Source: Pleurodeles waltl
Taxonomy: Eukaryota; Chordata; Amphibia; Caudata; Salamandridae
Direction of reading: 5' to 3'
Length of the DNA: 64,000 bases
Assembly: GCF_031143425.1 (NCBI RefSeq)
Contig: NC_090444.1
Coordinates: forward strand, 1,312,989,324-1,313,053,323
The translations under genes and the position numbers were made by a program. Every line of letters begins with the position of its first letter. The stretch's first letter is position 1. Positions 21,751 to 32,374 of the stretch are shown one piece after another. The notes under the pieces were generated by a model. It saw only the letters and a program-made list of their open reading frames with translations. It had not been told where the DNA came from and did no database searches.

Positions 21751-24255
21751 CACCCTGTGAATTAATTTTCCATACTACCAAGCAAAGGTATTTGTTGAAA
21801 ATAATCTGTGTTGGAGGCCCGGGTGTAATGTGGGACTAATGGCTTGATTAAGAGTTTGGTGGATGGAATGCTCTGTGAGAAATAAAATAAATCCTGATTG
21901 TAGAAAAATACCCCTTTTGACGTGGTTGCCCTCAATTTTTTGCCTGATATCTGATACGAACTTGATAGAGTCTGTGCTGGGATCCTGGTGTCCAGGCCCC
22001 AGCACCAGTTGTTTCCTTTCCCTAAACTGTACCATTGCTTCCACAATTGGCACATCCCTGGCACACAGCAAAGACCCTTGTAAAAGGTACCAGTGGTACC
22101 AAGGGCTCTGTGGTCAGGGAGGGTCTCCAAGGGCTGCATCATGTATTTTGTCACCCTAAGGGACCCCTCACCAAATATAATCACACTGCCATTGCAGATT
22201 GTAAGTGTTGGTGAGGGAGAAAAAGGGAAAGTTGACATGGCATCCCTCTCTGGGTGCCATGCCCACAAACAAATGCCTGTGGCATAGGTAAGTCACCCCT
22301 CTTGCAGGCCTTTCAGCCCTAAGGCAGGGTGAACTATACCATAGCTAAGGGTATAGCTGCATGAGCAATATGCTCCTACAGTGTCTAAGTCCATTCTTAG
22401 ACATTGTAAGTGCACTGTGGCCATATTGAGTACATGGGCTGGGAGTCTGTCATTACGAACTCCACAGCTCCATGTTGGCTTCACTGAAGACTGGGAAGTT
22501 TGGTATCAAACTTCTCAGCTCAATAAACCCACACTGATGCCAGTGTTGGATTTATTGAAAAATGCACACAGAGGGCATCTTAGAGATGCCCCCTGTATTT
22601 CACTCAAACCTCTAGTGTGAGGCTGACCGGTCTGTGCCAGCCTGCCACTTACAGACTAGTTTCTGACCCCATGGGGTGAGGGCCTTTGTGCGTTCTCGGG
22701 TCAGGGACAAAGCTTGCTCTGGGTGGAGGTGCTTCTCACCTCCCCCTTGCAGGAACTGCAACACTTGGTGGTGAGCCTCAAAGGCTCCTGCCCTTTATTA
22801 CATTGCCCCAGGACACTTCAGCTAGTTGAGATGCCCACCCCTCCCCCAGGGACCCAGCCCCACTTTTGGGGGTAGGTCCAGTGATAAAATTAGTAAACAC
22901 CAGAAGGGAGTGTCCATCCCAGCTGGGAACACCCCTAGGGTGCTCAGAGCTGAGGTAAATCCCCTCTTGGCAGAATCCTTCATCTTGTTTTGGAGGAAGT
23001 TAGACAATAGGTATTGGAATGTTCCCCCTCCCCAAAGGCAGTGGACACAGGACGAGTGTAACCACCCACAGGGTAAGCAGTCATTGGCTACTGCCCTCTG
23101 CCCCCTGTAGCACCCCTAAATCTAGAATTGAGGGGCACCCATGAACCTTGTTTTTCAGATTCCTGGTGTCCTGAAACAGGAAGAAGCACTAAAGAGCAGC
23201 ACCAGCAGAAAAGGCTCCAGACAAGAACTGACTTGGCCCCCAGCCCTACCTCCCTGTCTGCAGCTTCAAGACTCCTGCTACAAAAAGGGGACACATCCGG
23301 TAGGACCAGTGACCTCTACAAACCTCCAGAGGACTTCCTGCCTCCCCAAGGACCAAGATCTCCTGAGGACAGAGGCCCTGTCCACAAAGAAACCTCCAAG
23401 AAGGACTTCGGAACCACCCTGGACCCACAAGTCCTGTGGGGACCACCTGTCCAGAGAAGGTCCCCAGACGATTCCTACCTTGAGTCCACTCTGGGCTGAC
23501 CTCTCCTGACCCTACACAACAATACCTGCAGCCTAACTCCAGAGGACACCCCTTGACCGTGACCGGCTCTCGTGAAAATGTCCTGAGGCCTAAAGGTACC
23601 CCTGCACCAGCAGCATGGTGGCCTTGGGGAACCCAACAGATGATCCAGCAACGTCTAGTGGGCTCTCTATTTACCTGTCCAGACATTGGTTTTCTTCAGC
23701 TGACTCCCTGGACCAAGCCGGCAGCCTCTTTGTGACCCCCTAGGTTCCTCCTTTGAAAAGCATTGGGCTCCCGACGCTGCATTTGCACCCTGCACCCAGC
23801 CGCTCCAGTGCTGCTGAGGCTGTGTGCTTGGTGCTGACCTGTGCCCATCCAGTGCTGATCCAAACCCCCAAGGTCTGTGCCCTGAAGTCGCAGGTACTTA
23901 CCTGTAAACTGTTTCTCTCTAAGTGCTCCTAGTCTCCATATGATTCCGTTGGGCGCCCCACACCAACTTTGGCCTCTGCACTCCGGCCCCATGTTGCTGG
24001 TGGTGCTCCCTTGGTGTCTTCTTAAACTTTGACCTGAGGCCACCCTAACCCCCGAAAACTGGGATTATAAATCGGGTACTTACCTGCAAATTGTGTTACT
24101 TCTCCTGCATTAGGACTGCATTGCTTTCCATGACAAATTGCACTATCTACTTTTGAAATTGAAAAGTATTACTTGCACGTAAAATGTTTGACCTGTGAAC
24201 TCTAAACAAAGTGCATTTGATACCTGAAAGTGATCCTTTCTTGTACGTGTGCTTG
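21751..24255. repeat. Long non-coding interspersed repeat (unclassified)
   Basis: CT- and CC-rich sequence without domains. Features include CACCCCTCTTGCAGG (22287), TCTAAGTCCATTCTTAGACA (22384), CAATAAACCCACACTGATGCC (22520) and GACCCCATGGGGTGAG (22666). The long frames on both strands at 23.1-24.0 kb overlap and have no similarity. I recognise the type as abundant in newt DNA and suspect an LTR-retrotransposon leader or LTR, but saw no TG...CA pair. Confidence 0.45.
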
Positions 24256-24724
24256 CCTGCAACAAAGATCCATTTGCTTTTGACTGCAAATGCGGTCGCA
24301 AAGCAACTCGGAGTTACCACCAGTGTCACACTGGTGGTAACTCATTCGCAATGGACTCGTCCCTTTGGACCACTGCCTACTCTGAAAAAACGAAACCAAA
24401 TGGTTTCAGAAGTTTTTTTATTTTGCAACTCGTTTTCCTTTAAGGAAAAAGGGCTGCAAAATGAAAAAAAAAAAACAGCTTTATTTAAAAAGCAGTCACA
24501 GACATGGAGGTCTGCTGACTTCAGCAGGCCACCATCCCTGTGAGTGCAGGGACTCGCTAGGGGGTCGCAAAATGCGACCCACCTCATGAATATTGATGAG
24601 GTGGGTCTTTGCGACCCCATAGCGAGACACCGTTCTGCATCTGAGATTGCGACTCAGAAATTGCGAGTCGGACAGACTCGCAATTTACGAGTCGCAATCT
24701 CGGACTTTCCTACATGTGGCCCTA
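24256..24724 (-). mobile_element. Hairpin-chain element, copy A (partial)
   Basis: A chain of adjacent inverted repeats in the same order as in 50351-51067 but reverse-oriented. Examples are TTACCACCAGTG/CACTGGTGGTAA (24314-24341), GAAACC/GGTTTC (near 24393), a TTTTCCTT/AAGGAAAA pair (24432), GCTTT/AAAGC (24479), a pair with GACCCACCTCAT (24562-24622) and ATTGCGACT...AGTCGCAAT (24645-24700). It ends with CTACATGTGGCCC, the counterpart of the GGGCCAGATGTAG end of the other copy. Its opposite end appears truncated. No protein is encoded; short frames are by-products. Confidence 0.75.
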
Positions 24725-25005
24725 TATCTGGTGCCCTAAGGTAACTATAACTTGCGCCCCAGCTATGCACAGTTTTCTCCCAAAAAAATTGTACTGCAAA
24801 TATTACAATGATATTATCAAGGATGTTATCAAAGATGTCAATGGTGCAGTGATATGGGTGTAATTACCAGTGGGCTATCTGGGACCTCGAGGGGACCCTC
24901 AAGCCTTATTTATTCATTTATTTAATTTTGTATTTATTAAAATTCCCTTTACGAGCTATTTAGCATCCGTGGGAGAAGCCTTAAGGCCTCCCTGTGGTGC
25001 CATTC
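24725..25005. other. Transition between two repeats
   Basis: AT-rich; a TATTTATTCATTTATTTA stretch lies near 24907. Probably the start of the next repeat. Confidence 0.3.
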
Positions 25006-25840
25006 CTTCAACAAGCACGGAGCTGCTTTATCAGCAGCTCCGAGCTTGCTGAAGCAATTTATCACTGTTCCCTGCATGCGTGCAGGGGTCAGAGATGAAA
25101 GCTTCGGTTTTTGACAGTGGGACCTTCTTGACAGCTTCAGAGCTGCAGCCAAGTGACAGCAAACACCTATATCCCAGGGGTGGTGGCACCCTGGGACATA
25201 GCGGGAGCCCGCCCAGGGGGGGTGATGGTGGTGCCCAAGGCGATGAGCAGCTCCTCAATAGGGGCCACGCAGCCCTTCTCCAGCAAATATAGCCCCGGGG
25301 AGATGGTGATCCCCGGGGCTAAAATGGGGTCCGAAATGACCCCTTCACTGTTTTTTATCTATGCCACAGGAGGTGGTGATCCCTGGGACAGTGGGGGAGG
25401 ACATCTGGCCTCCCCCACCTTACAATTCATTTTTGCCCTTGTCCTGTCGTAGAAGTATTGTCAGAAAATCTGATCTCAGCATGCGATGGGGAGGGGTCGC
25501 GAATCCTTTGAATCCCTATATATACAAATTTGCTTTCCCATTAACTTCTCAAAAACTACTGAACAGGATTACACCATAACAAAAAAAGGTCACTTTCTGG
25601 ACCAGGACCTACCTTTCTGACAAATGTGGGATAATTCCGTCCAGTAGTTTCGGCTCTGTTCAAAATCCCTATGGAAATATAAATGGGGAAAATGTGTTTT
25701 GGGGCCCCCCTTTTTCTCGGCTCCCCCTGGATGGCTCACCCCGAAACTTTCCAGACAGCTAATTTAAAAAAAAAAGTTTTGTAAAGATTCATCAAGCTAT
25801 GGCAAAGACATAGGCAAGTAAAAAAACGTTTTTTTACATC
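25006..25840. repeat. Second hairpin-rich repeat family
   Basis: Several separate inverted repeats follow each other: 25006-25054 (arms CTTCAACAAGCACGGAGCTG / CAGCTCCGAGCTTGCTGAAG), 25070-25087 (CCCTGCAT/GTGCAGGG), 25170-25199 (CCCAGGG/CCCTGGG), 25291-25320 (AGCCCCGGGG/CCCCGGGGCT) and 25391-25418 (GTGGGGGAGG/CCTCCCCCAC). After 25450 come sequences with CTCACCCCGAAACTTTCCAG, which I have seen in vertebrate interspersed repeats but cannot name. No coding capacity. Confidence 0.55.
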
Positions 25841-25905
25841 ACTCCATGCGACGTGTTTCGGCTAAGAAGCCTTGCTCACGCTTGCTCATGTGCTAAATTA
25901 TTAAC
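25841..25905 (-). other. Hammerhead-like motif at a repeat end (candidate)
   Basis: On the minus strand GTGAGCAA is followed by GGCT, TCTT, AGCC and GAAAC (25859-25855), then ACGTCG. Stem II is perfect, and GAAAC fits the hammerhead second box. The first box is degenerate (GTGAGCAA in place of CUGAUGA), so a functional ribozyme is unlikely. Confidence 0.25.
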
Positions 25906-26159
25906 CAGTGCTTCAAGTTTTTATCTGAATAGGCTAAGCGATGGTAGCTACCTTTCACAATCTTCCCAAACTTTATTGCAGGGTTTCCCAAAAGGGCCTT
26001 CTTAATGGTGGTGATATTAGTGTTTTTGTGCTAACAGAGAATACATCACAAAGCAAGGCCCCACTCCCATCTATTCCAAATGAGGGGAACACCAACTGTA
26101 GGATTATTCTGAAAGATTATCTATCACAGGCAACTAGACTGAAAGAGAACACAGAATTA

Positions 26160-26305
26160 GGGCCTGATTACGACCTTGGCAGAGGGGATTACTCCGTCCC
26201 AAATGTGATGGATATCCCGCCTGCCGTATTACAAGTTCCATTATCTCCTATTTATATCACATTTTGGATGGAGTAATCCCCTCTGTCGAGGTCGTAATCT
26301 GGCCT
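26160..26305. mobile_element. Harbinger-type MITE with TTA target duplication, copy 1
   Basis: Arms of about 53 bp: GGGCCTGATTACGACCTTGG at the left, matched by the inverted right end (GAGGTCGTAATCTGGCCT), both with AGGGGATTACTCC inside. Identical 3-bp TTA flanks at 26157-26159 and 26306-26308. TTA duplications are typical of PIF/Harbinger transposition. A related copy is at 57433-57601. Confidence 0.85.
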
Positions 26306-26308
26306 TTA

Positions 26309-26825
26309 GTGTGATATCAAAGACTGATAGCAGATCACCATGACAAAAAAAACTCACATTAAAAAAACTAGCAGTAGGTACTTCTAAGCAATTCGGTGAG
26401 AAAGTATCTATTTAATTCATAAAAAAATAAATAAACTTACAGAAGCCTCGAGTCAGGATTCAGGACTCAGGACTCAGGACAAGATTTGGTTACTCCATGT
26501 TGCAAAACTTTTGTAAGCAACACATGGCCTGATTCGCAAAGGTAAAGTTGCACTTTTGATGTACTCTTGCAGTGTGAGTTTATGACCAGTAACTTTTCCA
26601 TCAGCAACTTTATGAGCAGTAACATTGTGAGTACTAAGTAATCCCTATCACTTTAAAAGGAGTTACTATTACTACTCGTTAGTTACTACTTGTAAAGTTA
26701 CTACTAGTAATCATAAAGTTTCTGGAAGTTCAGTTGAACTGCAAAGAGGAACTTACACCAAATATGTGACATTACTATTGTGAATCAGACAAAATAGTGC
26801 ACACTACTACTACCTATTGTGGAAC
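26309..26825. other. No recognised feature
   Basis: AT-rich, with CAGGACTCAGGACTCAGGAC (26458) as a short tandem repeat and several GTAACTACT-like words near 26640-26700. No gene. Confidence 0.4.
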
Positions 26826-27125
26826 AGACTTTGGTGGTCATTATGGCCAACAGGCTGGTGGTAATTACTAACAAATTATGACCATGGCAGTGATATCTCC
26901 CATAGACAACCAATGTACCACACCAACCGCCAGGACGTTAACACTACTGACCACGATGGTAGCCATCAACAGCCAGGCAGAAGCCAATGTACCGCCACCC
27001 ATATTATGACATAGCAAACACCCAGGATTTCTGGGGTGGTACCAAAGCCATCAAAAACCTGGCGGAAACACTCCACAGACAATGAAAGACTCACCAACAG
27101 GGACACAGAGGATTCCACCGCCACC

Positions 27126-27208
27126 ATGGAACCTAAACTTCAGTTCTTCCCGATGCTCTACAACGCCATGGCCGTCCTGGAAAACCAATGCCGATGAAGA
27201 CGACGATG
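27126..27208 (+). pseudogene. First exon of a second HARBI1-like transposase
   Basis: ATG at 27126 in a favourable context (CCACCATGG). It encodes MEPKLQFFPMLYNAMAVLEN and then an Arg-rich end, and stops at a donor-like GTGAGT (27209). The layout (short first exon ending in Arg codons before GTGAG) fits a Harbinger transposase leader. An in-frame TGA at 27195-27197 disables it, and no matching second exon follows before the next gene on the other strand. Recognition of the family is from memory of salamander Harbinger proteins and is moderate. Confidence 0.45.
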
Positions 27209-27615
27209 GTGAGTACAGCTGCCTAGCACACAAGGGAGGGAGGGAGGAAAAGGAGAGTGACACACACATGCACAACACACACCATTCACACACACACCAT
27301 ACACAGAACCAGCTGCAAAGAAATACGAATGTCACAGGACCCACATTAAATTAAAACAAGGAACACAATTAGAGTGACCGAACACTGTAATTTGCTGCCA
27401 ACATTCACCATAATGGGAAACAAATGCAAATGCAGGCATCAATGTCCAGATTGGGCCAATGGCCAGTCCAAAGTACAAAATGGCCACATGGCCACAGAGC
27501 ACAGCCCAAGGCCCTAGTTGACTCCTGACAACTTCCGGACTACACTGTTTAGGGGCATCATGTTGGAAATGGGCAGGCACCTCAGGAGGAAGAGGGGATG
27601 GGGGGACACTTCAGC
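27209..27615. other. Spacer with CA-rich tract; probable Myb1 3' flank
   Basis: 27230-27300 has GGGAGGGAGG and CACACACA-rich sequence typical of the intron after the first exon. 27340-27615 is probably the 3' untranslated flank of Myb-like gene 1, on the minus strand. Confidence 0.35.
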
Positions 27616-28090
27616 CGAAGTGGGTAACATGCCCACTGGTTCTGGAGGGGACTCCTTGCCCAATTCTCTCTGGTGGGTAGTGCAAGGCCACAGTCTCTGA
27701 AGTGGGTTACATGTCCACTGGTTCTGGACGGAGCCCCATGCCCAATTCTCTCTGGTGGGGAGTGCAAGGCCACAGTCTCTGAAGTGGGTAACATGCCCAC
27801 TGGTTCTGGAGGGGGCTCCTTGCCCAATTCTCTCTGGTGGGGAGTGCAAGGCCACAGTGTCTGAAGTGGATAACATGCCCACTGGTTCTGGAGGGGGCTT
27901 CTGCCCAATCCTCTCTGGTGGGGAGGGCAAGGCCACAGTCTCTGAAGTGGGTTACATGCCCACTGGTTCTGGAGGGGGCTCCATGCATAGTTCTCTCTGG
28001 TGGGAAGTGCAAAGTCACAGTCTCTGAAGTGGGTAACATGCCCACTGGTTCTGGAGGGGGTCCATGCCCAACAGCCCCTGGAGGGTGACC
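27616..28090. repeat. 82-bp minisatellite, about six units
   Basis: Units start at 27616, 27699, 27781, 27863, 27944 and 28026, so the period is 81-83 bp. The consensus begins GAAGTGGGTAACATGCCCAC and continues with TGGTTCTGGAGGGGGC, TCTCTCTGGTGGGG and AGGCCACAGTCT. Units are over 90% alike. The long minus and plus frames over this stretch shift frame with each unit and are not genes. The array lies immediately 3' of Myb-like gene 1. Confidence 0.95.
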
Positions 28091-30784
28091 TACATGCCCT
28101 CTGCGAGAGGAGAGGGCTCCTTGTCCTCTGCTTGTGGAGGTGTCTCCTTGGCTGCCTCTGCTGGAGGAGAGGGCTCCCTGCACTCTGCTGCTGGAGGTGT
28201 CTCCTTGGCTGCCCCTGCTGGAGGTGAGGGCTCCTTGCCCTCTGCTGGTGGAGGGGGCCCCTTGCCTTTCTTTGGTGGTGGAGTGTGAACCTTGCCTTTC
28301 CTTGGTGGTAGAGTGGGAACCTTGGATTTCTTTGGTGGTGGTGGGGTATCTATGGCACTCTTTGGTGGTGGAGGGGGATCCATGTGTCCCCTCTTATGAC
28401 GGGCACCCTTGGCCTTTGACCTGTGACTTGTGTCCTTGTCTCTGGGTCTAGGAGGTGCCTCCACTGTACCAATCGTCTGTCCCTTAGTTTTCGCCACCCT
28501 AGACCTCCTTTCTGAGGCGCAGGTGTGTTCTTACTAGGAGTGGCTGCCGGTACACTCAGGGGCCCCTTTGTGCCAGAAGCTTATTTTTTGGTGGGAGCAG
28601 TGGCAGACTGTTTGGCTGAGGTGCTGGGCTGGGACGGGGGGTGGACAGGGAGGGAAGAGGTCAAGTTGGGCAAGGAAAAGCTTCTTAGGGACGTTAGGGC
28701 AGGATGTGGGAGGAGGGATGGGAGTGGAGGTGGAGGGAGTGGTTGTCGGAGGTGTGCGTCTTCTGGACTTGGGTGCAGGTGCATGGACAGTGTGCGCGTG
28801 TGAGGTGGATGGCTGTTGGGTGTCTGAGTGAGAGAGTTTGTGTCTCTTAAGAGGGGGCAGACAGAGTGGGAAAGGACAAACAGGACGTATGGATGGATGT
28901 TGTGGAAATGTCTGTAAGTGAGGTGTGTGTGCTGCATGATGTGGTGATGGTGGTGGCTGTTGATGCAGTGTATGCAGGTGTGAGTGCGGAAGTGACTGTG
29001 AGGGAGGGGGAGGAGCAGAAGGAGGAGGGAGAGACAGTGGAGGCAGTGGATGTTGTTGTGTGCAAATGTCTGTTGTTTGTGTCAGTCCTTGTGGCCTGAT
29101 GTGTGCTGCCTGTGTTTGTCTGTGCCATTCTTGTGTGATGTTTTGTGTGCATGCTTGTCTGTATGTGTGCATGGGATGGGTTGGGGTTGAGGAGACTGGG
29201 ACTGGGAAGTGGTAGTTGGAGGGGGGACTGTAGGAACAGGGACACTGGCTGCCATCAGAGAGGAGGCCAGATCCTGAAACCATCTCTGTAGGGCCGCCCA
29301 CCCACCGTGGATGCCCTCCAGGTAGGCATTGCATTGCTGCATCTGGGATGCCAGCCCCCGGATGGCATTCACTAGGGCTGACTGCCCTACTGAGATGGAT
29401 CTCAGGAGGTCAATAGCCTCCTCACTGAGGGCAGCAGGGCTCACTGGGGCAGGGCCTGATGTGCCTGGGGCAAAGGAGATGCCCACTCTCCTGGGTGAGC
29501 GGGCACTGGCAACTCTGTGGGGAGCTACTGGGAGGGCGGTGCTGGTACGGGGGTGGCAGCTGTACCTGTAGCTGGGATGGTTCCAGAGGTGTCTGCCACC
29601 ACCAGGGAGCTTCCATTGGAAGAGAAATCAGAGTTGGTGGTGTCACCTCCTCTCTCCGCCGTGGTGCTCCCTTGGCCCTCCATCCCACTGGTCCCCTCGG
29701 CATCACTGGACTCTGCCTCCTGGGTCCTGTGGGTTGCAGCGCCCTCAGTCGCCAGTGCCCCTGCTCCTCTGCCAGATGAAGCTAATGCACACATGGATAG
29801 AATGACAGAAGAAAATAGAGGGGGGAGAAAGGGAGCACTGGGTCAATTACAGCACCAACACCACAGATGACATACACATTACCATCACACACAGGGATCA
29901 AGATTGAGCACCATGCACCGCACTGGTATTCCATTGGCTAGGTACCACAGCAAGATGGGAGCCAACCACTTCCATCTGCACCCCTCCTGGGACCCACTAA
30001 GCCCTGTCTGACATGGAATGCCACCTAGCTAGTTAACATGATTTTGCGTACACCCATTTACCTTGAGCTGGACCATGCAGCAATGTCTGAGCTGGCATTA
30101 AGGGGCACCCACTAACTGAAACCCACCACCAGGATCCCATGCCAGGCAACAAAGATGGTTGTTGCACACACTGTACTCACCCCCTTGTGGCTGCTGTGCT
30201 GCCCATTAGCGTCCATCCAGCTCTGGGTAGGCCACTGCCAGTATGCAGGCCATCAGGGGGGTCAGGTTCCAACGGGCACCCCTCCCTCATTGGGAAGCCA
30301 TCCCCAGCTGGGCATCCGCAGTCTTCCCGGCCCAATGTCTCAGGTCCTCCCACCTTTTCCTGCAGTGGGTGCTCCGCCTGCTATAGACCCCCATGGTCCG
30401 CACATCCTTGGCAATAACACGCCACAATCCCTTCTTCTGATGGGCGCTGACCTGTAGAGGTAATACAGACAGGAGGACATCATTAACCACAGAATCCAGC
30501 CTGTCACACATATGGCCCACAAATACCATTTCCCCTCAGTTGGCACACACATCACCTGGAGCCCTGCATGTACACTACCACCTGATATATCCTCCACCCA
30601 AATGACACACTGCCAGCACACACATCTCCATGTAACTTTGTTGCATGCATTGTCCCCATGGTGTACTCACCTGTTGGTTTGGAGACCCATACAGCTGTTC
30701 TTAGAGGGGTAGGACCCCATTCACCAGGTGCTCCAAGTCCTCTGAAATGAAGGCAAGGGCCCTCTTCCCTGTCACATGGGCCAT
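28090..30784 (-). pseudogene. Myb/SANT-like Harbinger accessory gene 1, three exons, broken
   Basis: Minus-strand gene divergent from the transposase. Exon 1 is 30784-30671 (ATG, MAHVTGKRALAFISEDLEHL...; donor GTGAGT), exon 2 is 30451-30181 and exon 3 starts at 29781. Splice phases agree. Exons 1 and 2 form a Myb/SANT-like domain with tryptophans in KGLWRVIAKD and KRWEDLRHW, and VYSRRSTHC between them. Exon 3 gives an acidic Ser/Thr-rich part, a helix (LSEEAIDLLRSISVGQS...), a low-complexity Pro/His tail and a Lys/Pro-rich end. The family's role is to bind the element ends and support the transposase in the nucleus. Stops: TAA at 30703-30701 and TGA at 30289-30287; a frameshift lies between 29525 and 29486. 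Dead copy. Confidence 0.75.
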
Positions 30785-31241
30785 AGCAGGTTCCAGACAC
30801 AGGTCACAGCAGCACACGCAGTGGAGGTGTTGTCCTGTGAAAAGTCCGGAATCAAGTGAGTTTATAGACAGACAATGGCGGTCACGTCCACGGTGGTGTA
30901 CACAGTCCCCACCGACGGTGATCCTCATTGGACACTGTACTCCATAGAGCCCCATGTAAGCCAATGAGGAATAGCACAGCTTTGCAAGACTGCCTTCCAC
31001 CATGAAGCCCAACGCCGATGGAGTTATATCACTTCCACCTGTCCCTACATACAGGACAGGCGGTCGCCATTTTATGGTGGTGGTCAACAATCTGAAATTG
31101 GAAACTGCGTCTTTCCTGTCAATTGTACATACATTGCTATTTAATTGTCCAATTGCATACATGCTCAGTTACACTGAGGTGGTGGTTCCATTGTTCAGTT
31201 TGTTCAGTTTGTGACACCCTTCTCACTCTTGTGTCCCTTAG
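30785..31241. promoter_or_regulatory. Divergent intergenic region between Myb-like gene 1 and transposase
   Basis: Shared with copy 1 (950-1225, inverted). Contains CACTTCCACCTGTCCCTACA (31031) and CGCCATTTTATGG (31065). It must hold the 5' ends of both genes, but no TATA box or initiator is convincing. The transposase seems to need an exon upstream of 31242, which I could not identify here. Confidence 0.4.
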
Positions 31242-32374
31242 ATACCTACCACTACGGAGGAGGAGGAGGAGGAGGCAAGACCCCGTGTACAGACCCCATG
31301 TGTACTTAGCTACACTGGAGGTCAGGCACATAATACTCACCTATAGACTGGACAGGGCCAGAATCATAGAGCTGTGTACTCAATGGGAGCCTGATCTGAT
31401 ATCAGCTATCCGTCAACCAACTGGGATCCCCCCTCTTGTGCAAATTCAATCTGTGCTCCATTTCCTGGCAACTGGTTCTTTCCAAGTAACAGTGGGCTTG
31501 GCAGCAAGAATGTCACAGCCAATGTTCTCAATAGTGCTGTCTGCCTTGCTCAAACACACTTGCAGCTACATCGCTTTACCCCAAGTGGAAGATATGGCCA
31601 CTGTGAAGGCCGAATTCTATGCAATGGGACATATTCCAAATATTATTGGGGCCATTGACGGGACACATATTGCATTTGAACCACCCCGGCACAATGAACA
31701 GGTGTACAGAAATCGGAAGAGTTTCCACTCACTCAATGTGCAAATGGTGTGCCTGGCTGACCAGTACATCTCCCATGCCACTGCCAAGTATCCTGGGTCA
31801 GTGCATGACACCTTCATTTTGAGGAATAGCAGCATCCCAAATGTGATGGCACAACTACAGAGGCACAGGGTGTGGCTAATAGGTAAGCCTGAGTCCCCAC
31901 CCAATGCATGTCAGTGTATGCCTTCAGGACTCATCCCCCATACCATTGTGCAAGGGTTATGTTTGTACCTCAATTCTTGCAGGTGACTCTGGCTACTCAA
32001 ACCTGTTGTGGCTCTTGACCCCTGTGAGGAATGCCAGGACAGGGCCTGAGAATCAAAATAATGATGCTCATGGGCGAACCAGGCAGATAATTGAGCGAAC
32101 CTTTGACCTCCTGCACGCCAGATTCAGATACCTCCAACTGACAGGTGGATCCCTGTGCTACTCCCCTGAGAAGCTCTGCCAGATAGTTGTTGTATGCTGC
32201 ATGTTGCACAACCTGGCCCTCAGACGACACGTGCCCTATCTGCAGGAGGAGGGTGAAAATGCTCCAGTGGCAGCAGTGGACCCTGAGGACAGTGAGGATG
32301 AGGAGGTAGAGGATGAGGATGAGGATGTGGACAACAGGACATCAGTAATGCAGCATCCAATGATACACAGGTAA
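31242..32374 (+). CDS. HARBI1-like DDE transposase with a 100-bp intron, frame intact
   Basis: The nuclease of a PIF/Harbinger element, cutting and pasting element DNA in the nucleus. Exons 31242-31882 and 31983-32374 join in frame across a GT-AG intron (GTAAGCC ... TTCTTGCAG); copy 1 has an intron of the same length at the same site. Motifs: Arg-rich start, GAIDGTHI (Asp codon at 31657), YRNRKS, YPGSVHDTF (Asp at 31807), GDSGY at the exon junction, IIERTFDLLHARFR (Glu at 32093), CCMLHNLAL, then an acidic tail. All three catalytic acids are kept. The frame is open upstream to an ATG at 31123, but a likely acceptor (CCCTTAG, ending 31241) suggests an unseen earlier exon. The stop overlaps a donor-like CAG-GTAAGA at 32370; splicing to 32491 would add about 11 residues. 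Confidence 0.85.

Noticed and set aside
23088..23735. Overlapping 120-146-codon frames on both strands, possibly a host exon
   Set aside because: Open on both strands at once, Pro/Ser-rich, within a long repeat that I recognise as abundant; no domain.
27514..28183. Minus-strand and plus-strand open frames of 90-158 codons with repeated peptides
   Set aside because: They are by-products of the 82-bp minisatellite; the period is not a multiple of three, so each frame sees every unit differently.
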